A DNA stretch of 64,000 bases from positions 62,001 to 126,000 of the forward strand of contig JAHCIO010000005.1 in the NCBI GenBank assembly GCA_026129185.1, read 5' to 3'. Positions 41,188 through 51,082 of this stretch are shown here, one piece after another. The notes below the pieces were generated by a model. The model worked only from the letters and a program-made list of their open reading frames with translations. It did not search any database and was not told where the DNA came from. A program made the position numbers and the translations under genes. The DNA comes from Promineifilum sp019695075. Its GTDB lineage: Bacteria > Chloroflexota > Anaerolineae > Promineifilales > Promineifilaceae. Numbering within the stretch: the stretch's first letter is position 1; the number at the start of each line of letters is the position of its first letter.

Positions 41188-42885
41188 TTAGCCGCCGTTG
41201 CCGGTCGTCGCGGCCTGCGCCTGCAAGCGCACCGCGTCCGGCGGGATGTCCAGCAAGACCACAAGTTCCTTGACCAACTTCGAGAAGGCCGGTGCGGCAG
41301 TCATGCTGCCCCAGGGGGCGGTCTGCGGCCGGTCGAGCTTCACGAAAACGATGATGCGCGGGTCATCGGCCGGCAGCCAGCCGATGAACGAGGCGATGGT
41401 GTCCGTCGGGTTATAGCCAAATGGCTCGGCGATCTGGGCCGTGCCCGTCTTGCCGGCGACGGTGTAGCCGTCGATCAGCGCTTCCTGCACCTCTTGTTGC
41501 ACGGCGGTCACGGCCATCGTCGTCACCGCCGCGGCCGTCTCCGGCTTCACGGCCTGGCTGAGCACCGTCGGCTCGTGGACGTGGACGCCGTTCTCGTCAT
41601 GCACCTCGGCCACGACGTAGGGCTGCATCTGATAGCCGTTGTTGGCCAGCGCCGAGACGGCGGTGATCATCTGCAATGGCGTCACGGCCAGCGCCTGGCC
41701 ATAGGCGTTGGTGGCGATGAATGATTCCTGCCACTCGCCGCTGCCCGGCAACGGCATCAGCCCCGGTTCCTCGTTGAAAATGTCGATGCCGGTGCGCCGG
41801 CCGAAGCCGAAGCGCTGGAAGTAGTCGTAGAAGGTCGTCGGCCCCATCCACGTGGCGATGGTCGCCGCGCCGACGTTGAGCGAGTGGGCCAGCAGGTTGG
41901 TCATGTCCGTGGTGCCATACGCGCCGCGGTCCCAGTTGTAGCTGGTGTGGCCGCCGACGGTGATGGCGCCGGTGTCGTTGTAGGTCGTGGTGGGCGTCAC
42001 CGTGCCCGAATCGAGCGCCGCAGCCATTGTCACCAGCTTCATGACCGAGCCGGGTTCGTAGACGGCGCTCACCAGCGGGTTATAGAACAGCGATTTCTCT
42101 GTGTCGTAGAAGTCGTTGGCCGAATAGCACGGTTCAGCGGCCATGGCCAGGATGGCCCCGGTGCGCGGGTCCATGACGATGATCGACCCGCTGACCGCGC
42201 CGTACTCGGCCAGGGCTTCCTTCAGATGGCGCTCGACGGTGTATTGCACGCTGCGGTCGATGGTCAACACCAGGTCGCTGCCCTCGCGGGCCATCACGGC
42301 CGTCTGCGGCTGTAGGGGAGAGAGGGGCACAGTGGCGCTGGCGGGTGTGCCGGCCAGTTCGCTTTGGTAGTAGCCTTCGATGCCCGCGCCGCCCTGCCCG
42401 TCAAAGTCGACGAAGCCGAGCACGTGGCACATTAGCTCGTTTTGCGGGTAGAAGCGGCGGGGCAGGGGGTCGAGTTGCACTTCGTCGCCATACGTTAGGG
42501 CGCGGATAGCCTCGGCCGTCTCCGACGACACGCGCGGAGCCAGTACGCCGTAGAGTTCGGATGACTCCAGGTCGGCCAGCAGTTGGCCGCGGGGGATCTG
42601 CAACACGGGGGCCAGCTCGTTGGCCAGCTCTTCCGGGTCGGTCAGGATGCTGGGGCTGATGCCGACGCGGTAGTCCCACTCATCGACGGCCAGCACGGCG
42701 CCGTTGCGGTCATAGATGACGCCGCGCTCCGGCGTGTCGGTCACCGGCAAGCTCTCGATGGCCACTTCGCGCCACTCGTCGCCGTGCAGCACCTGGAAGG
42801 CAAACAGGCGCAGGATGATGACGCCCAGGGCCACACCCATGCCGATGGCGACCGTCCACATGCGGCGCACTTGGCTACTGTTCAT
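41188..42885 (-). CDS. ftsI: Septal transpeptidase FtsI (class B PBP)
   Basis: 565 residues. A short cytosolic tail and one membrane helix (about 9-31), a pedestal/dimerisation domain (RGVIYDRNGAVLAVD at about 54), then the transpeptidase with S-V-M-K (Ser280), S-L-N (335-337) and K-T-G-T (479-482). It cross-links septal peptidoglycan together with FtsW. The ATG at 42885 lies 11 bases inside ftsL. Expected dcw position. Confidence 0.96.
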   Translation of the reverse strand: MNSSQVRRMWTVAIGMGVALGVIILRLFAFQVLHGDEWREVAIESLPVTDTPERGVIYDRNGAVLAVDEWDYRVGISPSILTDPEELANELAPVLQIPRGQLLADLESSELYGVLAPRVSSETAEAIRALTYGDEVQLDPLPRRFYPQNELMCHVLGFVDFDGQGGAGIEGYYQSELAGTPASATVPLSPLQPQTAVMAREGSDLVLTIDRSVQYTVERHLKEALAEYGAVSGSIIVMDPRTGAILAMAAEPCYSANDFYDTEKSLFYNPLVSAVYEPGSVMKLVTMAAALDSGTVTPTTTYNDTGAITVGGHTSYNWDRGAYGTTDMTNLLAHSLNVGAATIATWMGPTTFYDYFQRFGFGRRTGIDIFNEEPGLMPLPGSGEWQESFIATNAYGQALAVTPLQMITAVSALANNGYQMQPYVVAEVHDENGVHVHEPTVLSQAVKPETAAAVTTMAVTAVQQEVQEALIDGYTVAGKTGTAQIAEPFGYNPTDTIASFIGWLPADDPRIIVFVKLDRPQTAPWGSMTAAPAFSKLVKELVVLLDIPPDAVRLQAQAATTGNGG

Positions 42886-43396
42886 GGGTCTCTCCTCGCG
42901 TCAGGTCGATGCCGAGGTCGCGCACGGCCAGGGCGATGGCCTGCCACAGTGTTTCCGGCGGGGCGGGCGGTTCTTCCGGCTCTGTCGTCGTTGTGGGCGG
43001 GATGATCGTCGCGGCGTCGGCCGGCTCGGTGGGGTACTGGGGAATGACGACGTAGTCGATGTCGGCCGGGGTGGAGGGTACGAAGCCCAGCCGCCGCGCT
43101 TCCTCGTCAAGGCGTGAAAGCGACTGCGCCTCGGCGATCTGGCGCTCCAGTTCAGCGTTAGACCGCTTGACCTCATCCAAATCGTTCTGCTCTATCTGGA
43201 CGCGGCGGCCGATGGTGGCGATGCGGCTGGCCTGGTTCAGGTAGATGGCCCCCAGCAGGGCGGCCAGCACGACGATGACGCCCCAGCCGGCGGCCGCCTG
43301 GGCTTCGGTCAGCATTCCCAGGCGTCGAGCCAGTTCCCGCGCCTGGCGGGGCTTGGGGCGGGGGTTTTCTTCGGGCGCGGCCATCGTTTCGGTCAT
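42875..43396 (-). CDS. ftsL: FtsL/DivIC-like septum formation protein
   Basis: 173 residues. A basic N-terminus, one membrane helix (about 36-55), a coiled coil (about 57-100; RRVQIEQNDLDEVKRSNAEL) and a low-complexity Thr/Pro/Glu region followed by a C-terminal helix. This matches bitopic FtsL/DivIC proteins, identified mainly by topology and position between rsmH and ftsI. It would form the FtsQLB-type scaffold. Overlaps ftsI by 11 bases. Confidence 0.8.
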   Translation of the reverse strand: MTETMAAPEENPRPKPRQARELARRLGMLTEAQAAAGWGVIVVLAALLGAIYLNQASRIATIGRRVQIEQNDLDEVKRSNAELERQIAEAQSLSRLDEEARRLGFVPSTPADIDYVVIPQYPTEPADAATIIPPTTTTEPEEPPAPPETLWQAIALAVRDLGIDLTRGETHEQ

Positions 43397-43397
43397 C

Positions 43398-43486
43398 AGT
43401 AATCAGTGTTCAGTAGGTCAGTAAGCCAGTAGGTCAGTTGTTGCCCACTCTTGATTCCTAATTCGTAATTCCTAATTCCCAATTTT
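43398..43486 (-). repeat. Heptamer repeat plus CTAATTC repeat between ftsL and rsmH
   Basis: About six CAGT heptamers, then TAATTCC/TAATTCG units. The rsmH stop codon (43472-43474) lies inside the TAATTC repeat. Confidence 0.7.
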
Positions 43487-44425
43487 CTCCGTCACCCGCA
43501 ACCGCGCGCTGCGGCTGCGCGCGTTGGCGGCGATCTCCTCGTCCGTGGCCTTGATGGCCTTGCGACTGACCAGCCGCAGCGCCGGCTGCGCCCCACAGGT
43601 GCAGACCGGTTGCTGGGGCGGGCAGACGCAATCGCGGCTGCTCTCGCGCATGAACTCCTTCACCAGCCGATCCTCCAGCGAGTGGAAGCTGATGACCGCC
43701 AGCCGGCCGCCGGGGGCCAGTCGCTCGACAGCCCCGCGCAGCCCGCGGGCGATCTCATCCAACTCGCCGTTGACAGCGATGCGCAGCGCCTGGAACACCT
43801 TCGTGGCCGGGTGGCGGCCCGGCCGGCCGCTGCGCCGCGCCTCGCGGGCGATCAGCGTCGCCAGCTCGGCCGTGGTGTGCAATGGCCGGTGAGTGACAAT
43901 GAGCCGGGCAATGCGCCGGCTCTGCTGCTCCTCGCCGTAACGGAAGAAGATGTCGGCCAGTTCTTCCGTGTCCAGGTTGTTAATCAAATCGGCGGCCGTC
44001 GCCCCGCTACGGGTATCGAACCGCATGTCCAGCGGGCCGTCGTGCTGGAAGGAAAAGCCGCGCGCGGCGTCGTCCAGTTGCCGCGACGACAAGCCCAGGT
44101 CGAAGACGATGCCATCGACGGCGTCGAAGCCGTGGGCCGCGGCCACGCCGGCCAGGTCGCCAAGGCTGGCCACGACCAGCGTGGCCCGCGCGCCGAACGG
44201 GGCCAGCCGCTCGGCGGCGTAGGCGATGGCCGCCGGGTCGCGGTCGAGGCCGAGCAGGCGGCCGTCGGGGGCCGAAGCGGCCAGCAGTCCGGCGGCGTGG
44301 CCGCCCGCGCCGAGCGTGCCGTCGACGTAGCGTCCACCGGGCGCGGGGCGCAGCGCATCCATGACCTCCTGGAAGAGGACGGGGACGTGGCCGCCGTGAG
44401 ACCCTGGGACATGCTGCTCGACCAT
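43472..44425 (-). CDS. rsmH: 16S rRNA (cytosine1402-N4)-methyltransferase
   Basis: 317 residues. HVPVLFQEVMDAL, DGTLGAGGHAAGLL (SAM-binding), GIVFDLGLSSRQLDDAARGFSF, GPLDMRFD, TKVFQALRIAVNGELDEI and SFHSLEDRLVKEF are all typical of RsmH (MraW). It methylates C1402 in the ribosomal P site. 22 bases downstream of mraZ, the classical dcw start. Confidence 0.97.
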   Translation of the reverse strand: MVEQHVPGSHGGHVPVLFQEVMDALRPAPGGRYVDGTLGAGGHAAGLLAASAPDGRLLGLDRDPAAIAYAAERLAPFGARATLVVASLGDLAGVAAAHGFDAVDGIVFDLGLSSRQLDDAARGFSFQHDGPLDMRFDTRSGATAADLINNLDTEELADIFFRYGEEQQSRRIARLIVTHRPLHTTAELATLIAREARRSGRPGRHPATKVFQALRIAVNGELDEIARGLRGAVERLAPGGRLAVISFHSLEDRLVKEFMRESSRDCVCPPQQPVCTCGAQPALRLVSRKAIKATDEEIAANARSRSARLRVTEKIGN

Positions 44426-44447
44426 TCCATCGTTCCGGCTCGGCGGG

Positions 44448-44867
44448 CTAGATGCCCAGTTTCTCCCAACTCAGGTCGTCGCCTTCGCTGGCTTCGCGCA
44501 CCGGCTCCCAGCGCTCGGCGTTCCAGATTTCCAGATGGGTGTAGACGCCGGCGATGACGACCTCGGTGTCGATGCCGGCGAATTCGCGTAGGTAAGTGGG
44601 CAGAAGGATGCGTCCCTGGCGGTCAGGGATGAGATCGACGGCCCCGGAGAAGACGCGGCGACGGAACTCGCGGGCGCTGGGGTCGCTGATGGGTAGGGCG
44701 GCGATGCGCTCGGCCAGCGCCTGCCAGCCCTCGAGCGAGTAGGCCATGAGGTTGCGGTCGAAGCCGCGGGTGATGACCATGCCCGCGGCGACGAGGCCAC
44801 GGAACTTGGCCGGGATGGTCAGCCGCCCTTTCTCATCGATTGTGTGTCGGAATTCGCCCAGGAACAT
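44448..44867 (-). CDS. mraZ: Transcriptional regulator MraZ
   Basis: 139 residues with two AbrB-like SpoVT/MraZ repeats, each with the D-x-K/x-G-R signature: EKGRLTIPAKFR and DRQGRILLPTYLREFA. In characterised bacteria MraZ forms a ring and represses its own dcw promoter through repeated TGGG boxes; four such boxes with exact 10-base spacing lie upstream here, so the same autoregulation is expected. Confidence 0.97.
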   Translation of the reverse strand: MFLGEFRHTIDEKGRLTIPAKFRGLVAAGMVITRGFDRNLMAYSLEGWQALAERIAALPISDPSAREFRRRVFSGAVDLIPDRQGRILLPTYLREFAGIDTEVVIAGVYTHLEIWNAERWEPVREASEGDDLSWEKLGI

Positions 44868-44943
44868 CCCAACCTGCCATTAGAACATCTGTTCGCATTG
44901 TCCCATTTGAGATGAGAAAAAGCGCGCTGGCCAACGATGATGT

Positions 44944-44984
44944 CCCACTGTGCCCCACTTTTTCCCACAATTGCCCAGATTATA
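44944..44984 (-). promoter_or_regulatory. dcw promoter with four MraZ boxes
   Basis: On the minus strand TATAAT (44979-44984) is followed at once by four TGGG boxes at 44974-44977, 44964-44967, 44954-44957 and 44944-44947, each exactly 10 bases apart. A weak -35 (TATACA) lies 17 bases upstream. The boxes cover the transcription start, ideal for repression by MraZ. Confidence 0.88.
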
Positions 44985-45109
44985 GCGCATCGCCCCATTT
45001 ATGTATAGGACAGCGGCGATATTTTAAGGATGAGATTCCACTACAGGGCTTGAAAGTGGGCCGTCAGTGGGAGAAATGGATCAAATTACTCCCTACGGGG
45101 GATGCGGGT
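44985..45109. other. Upstream part of the mraZ intergenic region
   Basis: The 389-base stretch between mraZ and the EAD gene holds the mraZ leader and boxes (44868-44984), this 125-base segment in which I see only the weak -35, and the 27-bp repeats at 45110-45259. No ORF is credible. Confidence 0.5.
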
Positions 45110-45259
45110 GGGGCGATTCTCCCGAATCGCCGAACGTGGCGCGATTCTCCGAATCGCCGAACGTAGCGCAATTCTCCGAATCGCCGAACGTGGCGCGATT
45201 CTCCGAATCGCGTTCTGGGGGCGCTCTCAGTTCGGCGATTCGGAGAATCGCGCCACCTA
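45110..45259. repeat. 27-bp tandem repeats with an inverted copy
   Basis: Three full and one partial units of GATTCTCCGAATCGCCGAAC + GTGGCGC (27 bases), then an inverted copy (GGCGATTCGGAGAATCGCGC) at 45233-45252. Each unit contains the small palindrome GATTCtCCGAATC. The TAG stop of the EAD protein gene (45257-45259) sits at its edge. Confidence 0.85.
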
Positions 45260-46171
45260 GGCCTGCGATTCTTCGCGTAGCAAATCGAGCAGGGTCTCGA
45301 CGCGGTTGCGCCGGTAGAGGTAATTGAGCAGCCCGCGCACCTTATCTTTCTTCGTGCCCGCGTCCAGCTGCTCCCAGTCGATGCCCAGGCGGGCGGCCAT
45401 CACCTGCAACTGCTCGACGGTGTAGTGGGCCAGCAGGTAGTGGCGGATGACCGTGCGCGGTGATTCGACGCTGAGCTTCTCCGGCCGGGGCAGGTATTCC
45501 GGCGGCGGCGGGGTCAGGATGCGCTCGACGGCCAGAGCCACCGCGCCCGTCTGGCCGTTGTCCTCGGCCGCGTCCATGATGCGGACGATCATCTCGTCGT
45601 TGGTCTGGCTGGGGACGACGACATCCAGCTCGTTCACGTCCAGGTCAAACATCAGGTCTTGCAGGTCGTCGCGGCTGAAGCGGCGGCGGATTTCCTCGTA
45701 GAGCATTTGCCGGTCGTAGCCGGCGGTAGCGTAGCCGTCTTCGTGGCCGGGCGGGCGCGGCGGCGGGGGCGTGGGAGCGGGAGCAGGGGGGCGGGGGGGC
45801 AGGGGCGCAGGGGTGGCAGTGCCCTCGCCCTGTGGGAAAGGGGCTTGATGCGCGGCCGGAATGGCCGCTCCTCGGCCGCCCGACTCCTGCCAGGCCACGC
45901 TATCTCCTGTGCTTCCGGGCAGCAGCGGACGCACCACGCCCCAGAACCACGCCGCCGACCCGGCCAGCAAGGCCCCGGCGATGACGTAGAAGAAGAAGCC
46001 CAACTCGGCCAGCAGCGCGTCGCGGTCGAACGTGCCCAGGAGCGTGTCCAGCAGCACAGCCGTTGTCACCGTCAGCAGGCCGATGCCCCAGACCACCGAC
46101 GGCCGGCGCAGAAACCGCACCAGGAAGAGCAGCACCACGAGTAGCTTGAGAACCACAAAGACGATTTGCAT
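45257..46171 (-). CDS. Membrane protein with two effector-associated (death-like) domains
   Basis: 304 residues. Three hydrophobic segments (about 1-20, 26-45 and 55-80), a Pro-rich linker (about 100-145, partly from a repeat) and two all-helical domains at about 154-218 (YEEIRRRFSRDDLQDLMFDL) and 238-302 (LLAHYTVEQLQVMAARLGID, then KKDKVRGLLNYLYRRNRVET). Both resemble EAD1-type effector-associated domains, the bacterial death-like adaptors that recruit effectors in conflict and cell-suicide systems. No protease, TIR or NTPase is beside it, so its partner is unknown. The ATG at 46171 gives the first membrane helix. Confidence 0.72.
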   Translation of the reverse strand: MQIVFVVLKLLVVLLFLVRFLRRPSVVWGIGLLTVTTAVLLDTLLGTFDRDALLAELGFFFYVIAGALLAGSAAWFWGVVRPLLPGSTGDSVAWQESGGRGAAIPAAHQAPFPQGEGTATPAPLPPRPPAPAPTPPPPRPPGHEDGYATAGYDRQMLYEEIRRRFSRDDLQDLMFDLDVNELDVVVPSQTNDEMIVRIMDAAEDNGQTGAVALAVERILTPPPPEYLPRPEKLSVESPRTVIRHYLLAHYTVEQLQVMAARLGIDWEQLDAGTKKDKVRGLLNYLYRRNRVETLLDLLREESQA

Positions 46172-46500
46172 TGCGGGGCGATTGTAGCAAGGTGGGGCGC
46201 GCAGGCAACCGGACACAAATGGCGGGCATCGCTAGTCATATTGCGCATAGATAACTGCCTGGCGACGGGCAATAGAACTCACCAATGTGAATAATAAATA
46301 GTTGGCCAGCCGGCCGAATTTTACGCATCAAACACTCCCGCGCCTATTGACTTTCACGCACATTTATAGTATGCTCCTGACAAGAGGGAGCCCATTTTTC
46401 GCCAGTCCGCCTCTTTGGTTGCCAGTCCCTATTCGACGAACGATGTGTTCTGCTTCCTCAGGGTTTCACACAAGCGTTTGTGCAGTAAGGAGCCACAACC
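46172..46500. other. AT-richer intergenic region between divergent genes
   Basis: 329 bases, clearly less GC-rich than the surroundings. It holds the promoter at 46347-46375 and an approximately 120-base leader ending in AAGGAG. I see no convincing ORF, terminator or repeat in 46172-46340. Confidence 0.5.
46347..46375 (+). promoter_or_regulatory. Promoter of the secreted PPC-domain gene
   Basis: TTGACT (46347-46352), 17-base spacer, TATGCT (46370-46375). Confidence 0.55.
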
Positions 46501-47838
46501 GTGAATACCAAGCGTATGAGTAAATGGGTAATCGTACTGTTCCTGTTGGCCGCATTGCCGGGCATGACGGCGGTGATGGCGCAGGGACAAGGGCCGGCGG
46601 GGAAAGCACCGCTGCCGGCCGTAACGGAATTGAGCGAGTCGCCGACGCCTATGGCGGCGAACCTGAATGAGTCTGAGCCGAACAACAACACGAGCGCGGC
46701 CGACGTCATGGCTCTCGATGACGTGATGGCCGGCGCCATTGGCGCGGCCGGCGATGTTGACTACTTCAAGTTCCAGGTCGAGGATGTCGGCGGGCCGACC
46801 TTCCCGGCTGGCGCACAGGAAGTGTTGATCAACCTCGACGCCACCAGCATCGGTTCGCCGCTCGACACGGTGGTAACCCTTCTGAATAGCACCGGTAACG
46901 TGATCGGCGGCAACGATGACACGGACACGTCCGACTCGTTGTACTATTTCAAACTCCTCCCTGGATGGTATTACGTCAAGGTTGAGGATTACGGCAACAA
47001 CAATGGTGGCGCGAACTACGTCTATAACCTGATCGTGTCGCGGATGATCCTGGTCAGCGCCCATCCAGCCGGCCTGGGCACCAAGACCATTCAGGGTATC
47101 CCCTTCCAGGCGGGCGACATTCTGGCCCACACGCGGGCCGGCGCCGGCCCTGTTGACCGTTGGGTCATGTTCCTGGACATTTCCGACCTGGGCACTACCA
47201 AGAACATTGACAAGATCGCCACGATGGGCAACAGCGCGGACTTGCTCATCGGCTTCTCGGTTAACGTGACGCTGCCGGGCACGACCATCGTCGCCAAGCC
47301 CCAGGACATCATCCGCTTCCAGCCGGGCGTGCTTGGCAGGTATGGTGGGAGTACAGCAGGCACGATGACTCGCTATCTGATCGGGGCGAACAACTGGCTG
47401 ACGACCGCCGGCGAGAAGCTAGACGCCATCGGCGACTGGACCGCTGGTGATGACAACGGCGTCGTCTGCGGCGGCTATCCGGTCAGTACGGTCGGCGCGG
47501 CTACGGTCGATAAGGTCGGTGGTGGAACCTTAAAGATGGCTGATGAGGATATCTTCTGCAACCAAACGCAATATCGCCAGTGGCTGCCCTTCTACGACAA
47601 CTCGGGCGTCGCCGGCCTGGCGGCAGAAGACGTCATCGCCTTCGATTACAACGATCACCTGAATGCGGGTTACTTCGTGATTCAAGGAACCGGTGTCATC
47701 GCTGGTCATGCGGTGAACCAGAAGCAGATCTTCTCGCTCCGGCCGGGCAACCCGCCGACGTGGCGGAACCTCTCCTGGAACGGGCCGGATTACGGCTGGC
47801 TCTGGAACCTCGACGCGATTGACGTGACGGGCTACTAG
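46501..47838 (+). CDS. Secreted protein with pre-peptidase C-terminal (PPC) domain
   Basis: 445 residues beginning with GTG; AAGGAG lies eight bases upstream, one of the clear ribosome binding sites here. A signal peptide (WVIVLFLLAALPGMTAVMAQ) is followed by a PPC-like beta domain (about 57-175; ESEPNNNTSAADVM, GDVDYFKFQV, LYYFKLLPGWYYVKVEDYG). PPC domains occur C-terminal to secreted proteases; here no protease is attached. The remaining about 270 residues are beta-rich and unrecognised. Codon choice is less GC-skewed than in neighbours, suggesting transfer or strong expression. Followed by a strong hairpin. Confidence 0.75.
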   Translation: MNTKRMSKWVIVLFLLAALPGMTAVMAQGQGPAGKAPLPAVTELSESPTPMAANLNESEPNNNTSAADVMALDDVMAGAIGAAGDVDYFKFQVEDVGGPTFPAGAQEVLINLDATSIGSPLDTVVTLLNSTGNVIGGNDDTDTSDSLYYFKLLPGWYYVKVEDYGNNNGGANYVYNLIVSRMILVSAHPAGLGTKTIQGIPFQAGDILAHTRAGAGPVDRWVMFLDISDLGTTKNIDKIATMGNSADLLIGFSVNVTLPGTTIVAKPQDIIRFQPGVLGRYGGSTAGTMTRYLIGANNWLTTAGEKLDAIGDWTAGDDNGVVCGGYPVSTVGAATVDKVGGGTLKMADEDIFCNQTQYRQWLPFYDNSGVAGLAAEDVIAFDYNDHLNAGYFVIQGTGVIAGHAVNQKQIFSLRPGNPPTWRNLSWNGPDYGWLWNLDAIDVTGY

Positions 47839-47886
47839 CGCAAGCGGCAGGCCATCCTTTGATGGCCGTGCTTAACTAGAACAATT

Positions 47887-47914
47887 CCCCCGGCGAATCA
47901 CCCCCCGCCGGGGG
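47887..47914 (+). terminator. Hairpin after the PPC-domain gene
   Basis: CCCCCGGCG (47887-47895) pairs with CGCCGGGGG (47906-47914), 10-base loop; no U-tract. Confidence 0.6.
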
Positions 47915-47920
47915 AGTACC

Positions 47921-47969
47921 GTAGCGCAGCCTGTCAGGCTGCAACCCGCAGCCTGACAGGCTGCGCTAC
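47921..47969. repeat. Perfect 22-bp inverted repeat with palindromic arms
   Basis: GTAGCGCAGCCTGTCAGGCTGC, loop AACCC, then its exact inverse. Each arm is itself near-palindromic (GCAGCCTGtCAGGCTGC), so it can form a cruciform. It lies two bases beyond the stop of the mutase gene and may terminate both convergent transcripts. Confidence 0.85.
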
Positions 47970-47971
47970 GT

Positions 47972-49666
<1,695 letters not shown>

Positions 49667-49673
49667 GGCGACC

Positions 49674-49679
49674 ATTATA
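49674..49679 (-). promoter_or_regulatory. -10 box of the leaderless mutase gene
   Basis: Minus strand TATAAT, seven bases before the ATG at 49666. The -35 is weak (TGTGTG at 17 bases). Confidence 0.55.
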
Positions 49680-49747
49680 GAGAACGAAGCGCGGATCACA
49701 CAGTTTTTAGGGGCTTTTTCTGTGTAGAGAGTGTGCAGAGAGATCGA

Positions 49748-49783
49748 AAGCGGCCCCGAATCGCGCGCGATTCGGGGCCGCTT
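49748..49783 (-). terminator. Strong symmetric hairpin after the di-haem peroxidase gene
   Basis: AAGCGGCCCCGAATCGC / GCGATTCGGGGCCGCTT, a perfect 17-bp stem with a two-base centre. It separates the peroxidase gene from the mutase promoter. Confidence 0.75.
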
Positions 49784-49813
49784 CTCTGGACTATTCTGGA
49801 GAACGAGCGAACT

Positions 49814-50869
49814 CTATTCCGCTTCGGGCAACTGGGGTTGGAGCGTATAGTCCGCCGGCAACTCGCCGGTCAGCGAGCGCAGGAAGATGACTACGCTGTC
49901 AACTTGGTCGCTGGTCAACTGCTTGCCGAGTTGATGGCGGACCATCAATTGCACCATCGACTCCATGGTGGGAATGCTGCCGTCATGCAGATACGGGCCG
50001 GTCACGGCGATATTGCGCAGGCTCGGCACCTTGAAGACGTGCATGTCCGCTTCTTTGCCGGTCACGACGTAGCGCCCCAGGTCGTTGGTCGTATAAGGCT
50101 CCTGCGCGCCCAGGGTGGCATAGCTGTTGCCGCCCAGCGCCGGGCCGTAATGGCAGGCGGTGCAGCCGGTGTTCATGAACAGCGCCAGCCCTTCCTGCTC
50201 CGCTTCCGTCAACGCGGTCGTGTCGCCGGCCAGAAATTCGTCGAAGCGTCCCGGCGTAACCAGACGACGCTCGAACGCGCCGATGGCCGTACCGACATTG
50301 TCATAGGTGATGGGGTCATCTTCGCCAGGGAAGGCGGCCTCGAAATAGGGCAGATAGCCGGGAATGTCTTTGAGCACGGAAACAACCGTCTCCGCGTTGG
50401 GCATGCCCATTTCGCCGGCTGCCAGAACCGGCCCCTTGGCCTGCTCTTCGACATCGGCCGCCCGGCCATCCCAGAACTGGCTCACGTGCAGCGCCGCGTT
50501 ATAGACGGTGGGCGCATTGCGGCCGACCGGATTGCCCGTGTGCCCGAAGGAAAAGCGCAACCCGTCCATGCCGTAGTTGTTCAGGCCGTGGCAGGTATTG
50601 CAGGACATATTGCCATTGATCGACAGCCGCGGCTCATAATACAGCATGCGGCCGAGATCGATCAGAGGGTCGCTCATCTCGTAATTGACCGGCGTGGCCT
50701 CTTCGGGCAGTGTGCCGAAGATCTTCAGCGCGTCCGGCGAAATCGTGGGTATCGCCGCAACCACGGCGGTTTCCTGCTCGGCCTCTTCGGGATCGATCGC
50801 GCAGGCTGCCAGCAAGAGAAGGGCCGCTATGGTTGCAAGCAACAGGAAGAAGAGTGATGTCCGTTTCAT
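49814..50869 (-). CDS. Di-haem cytochrome c peroxidase-like lipoprotein
   Basis: 351 residues. A lipoprotein signal with lipobox LAAC (Cys23) is followed by two c-haem domains, C-N-T-C-H (90-94) and C-T-A-C-H (236-240), with the MauG/cytochrome c peroxidase layout (LGRMLYYEPRLSINGNMSCNTCH; FKVPSLRNIAVTGPYLHDGS). Members reduce peroxide or oxidise protein cofactors at the outer face of the membrane. CAGGAG precedes the ATG. Monocistronic; followed by a strong hairpin. Confidence 0.93.
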   Translation of the reverse strand: MKRTSLFFLLLATIAALLLLAACAIDPEEAEQETAVVAAIPTISPDALKIFGTLPEEATPVNYEMSDPLIDLGRMLYYEPRLSINGNMSCNTCHGLNNYGMDGLRFSFGHTGNPVGRNAPTVYNAALHVSQFWDGRAADVEEQAKGPVLAAGEMGMPNAETVVSVLKDIPGYLPYFEAAFPGEDDPITYDNVGTAIGAFERRLVTPGRFDEFLAGDTTALTEAEQEGLALFMNTGCTACHYGPALGGNSYATLGAQEPYTTNDLGRYVVTGKEADMHVFKVPSLRNIAVTGPYLHDGSIPTMESMVQLMVRHQLGKQLTSDQVDSVVIFLRSLTGELPADYTLQPQLPEAE

Positions 50870-51082
50870 TGATTCGTCTCCTGGTTTCTAGAGGTGCAAA
50901 GGTGCTCTACGGGAATAGAAGGGCTCCCCAGTCCCTGCCTGTCGGGCAGAGTTGGCGTGATATTCCCGTGTCGCTGCTATCCAGCGAACTTGCCGCTCCA
51001 TTTAAGCCGTTAGGCGTACGCGTGGCCATTGCTAAATGTCATCAATTCCTTGGACGAATGTCATGACTTTGCAGATGACTCG

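Noticed and set aside
39667..42885. A murE hidden as a fusion or remnant between ftsI and murF
   Set aside because: murF has the length of one ligase with a single P-loop, ftsI is complete, and the gap is 69 bases of repeat.
45110..45259. Possible short CRISPR array
   Set aside because: 27-base units abut each other without spacers, and one is inverted.
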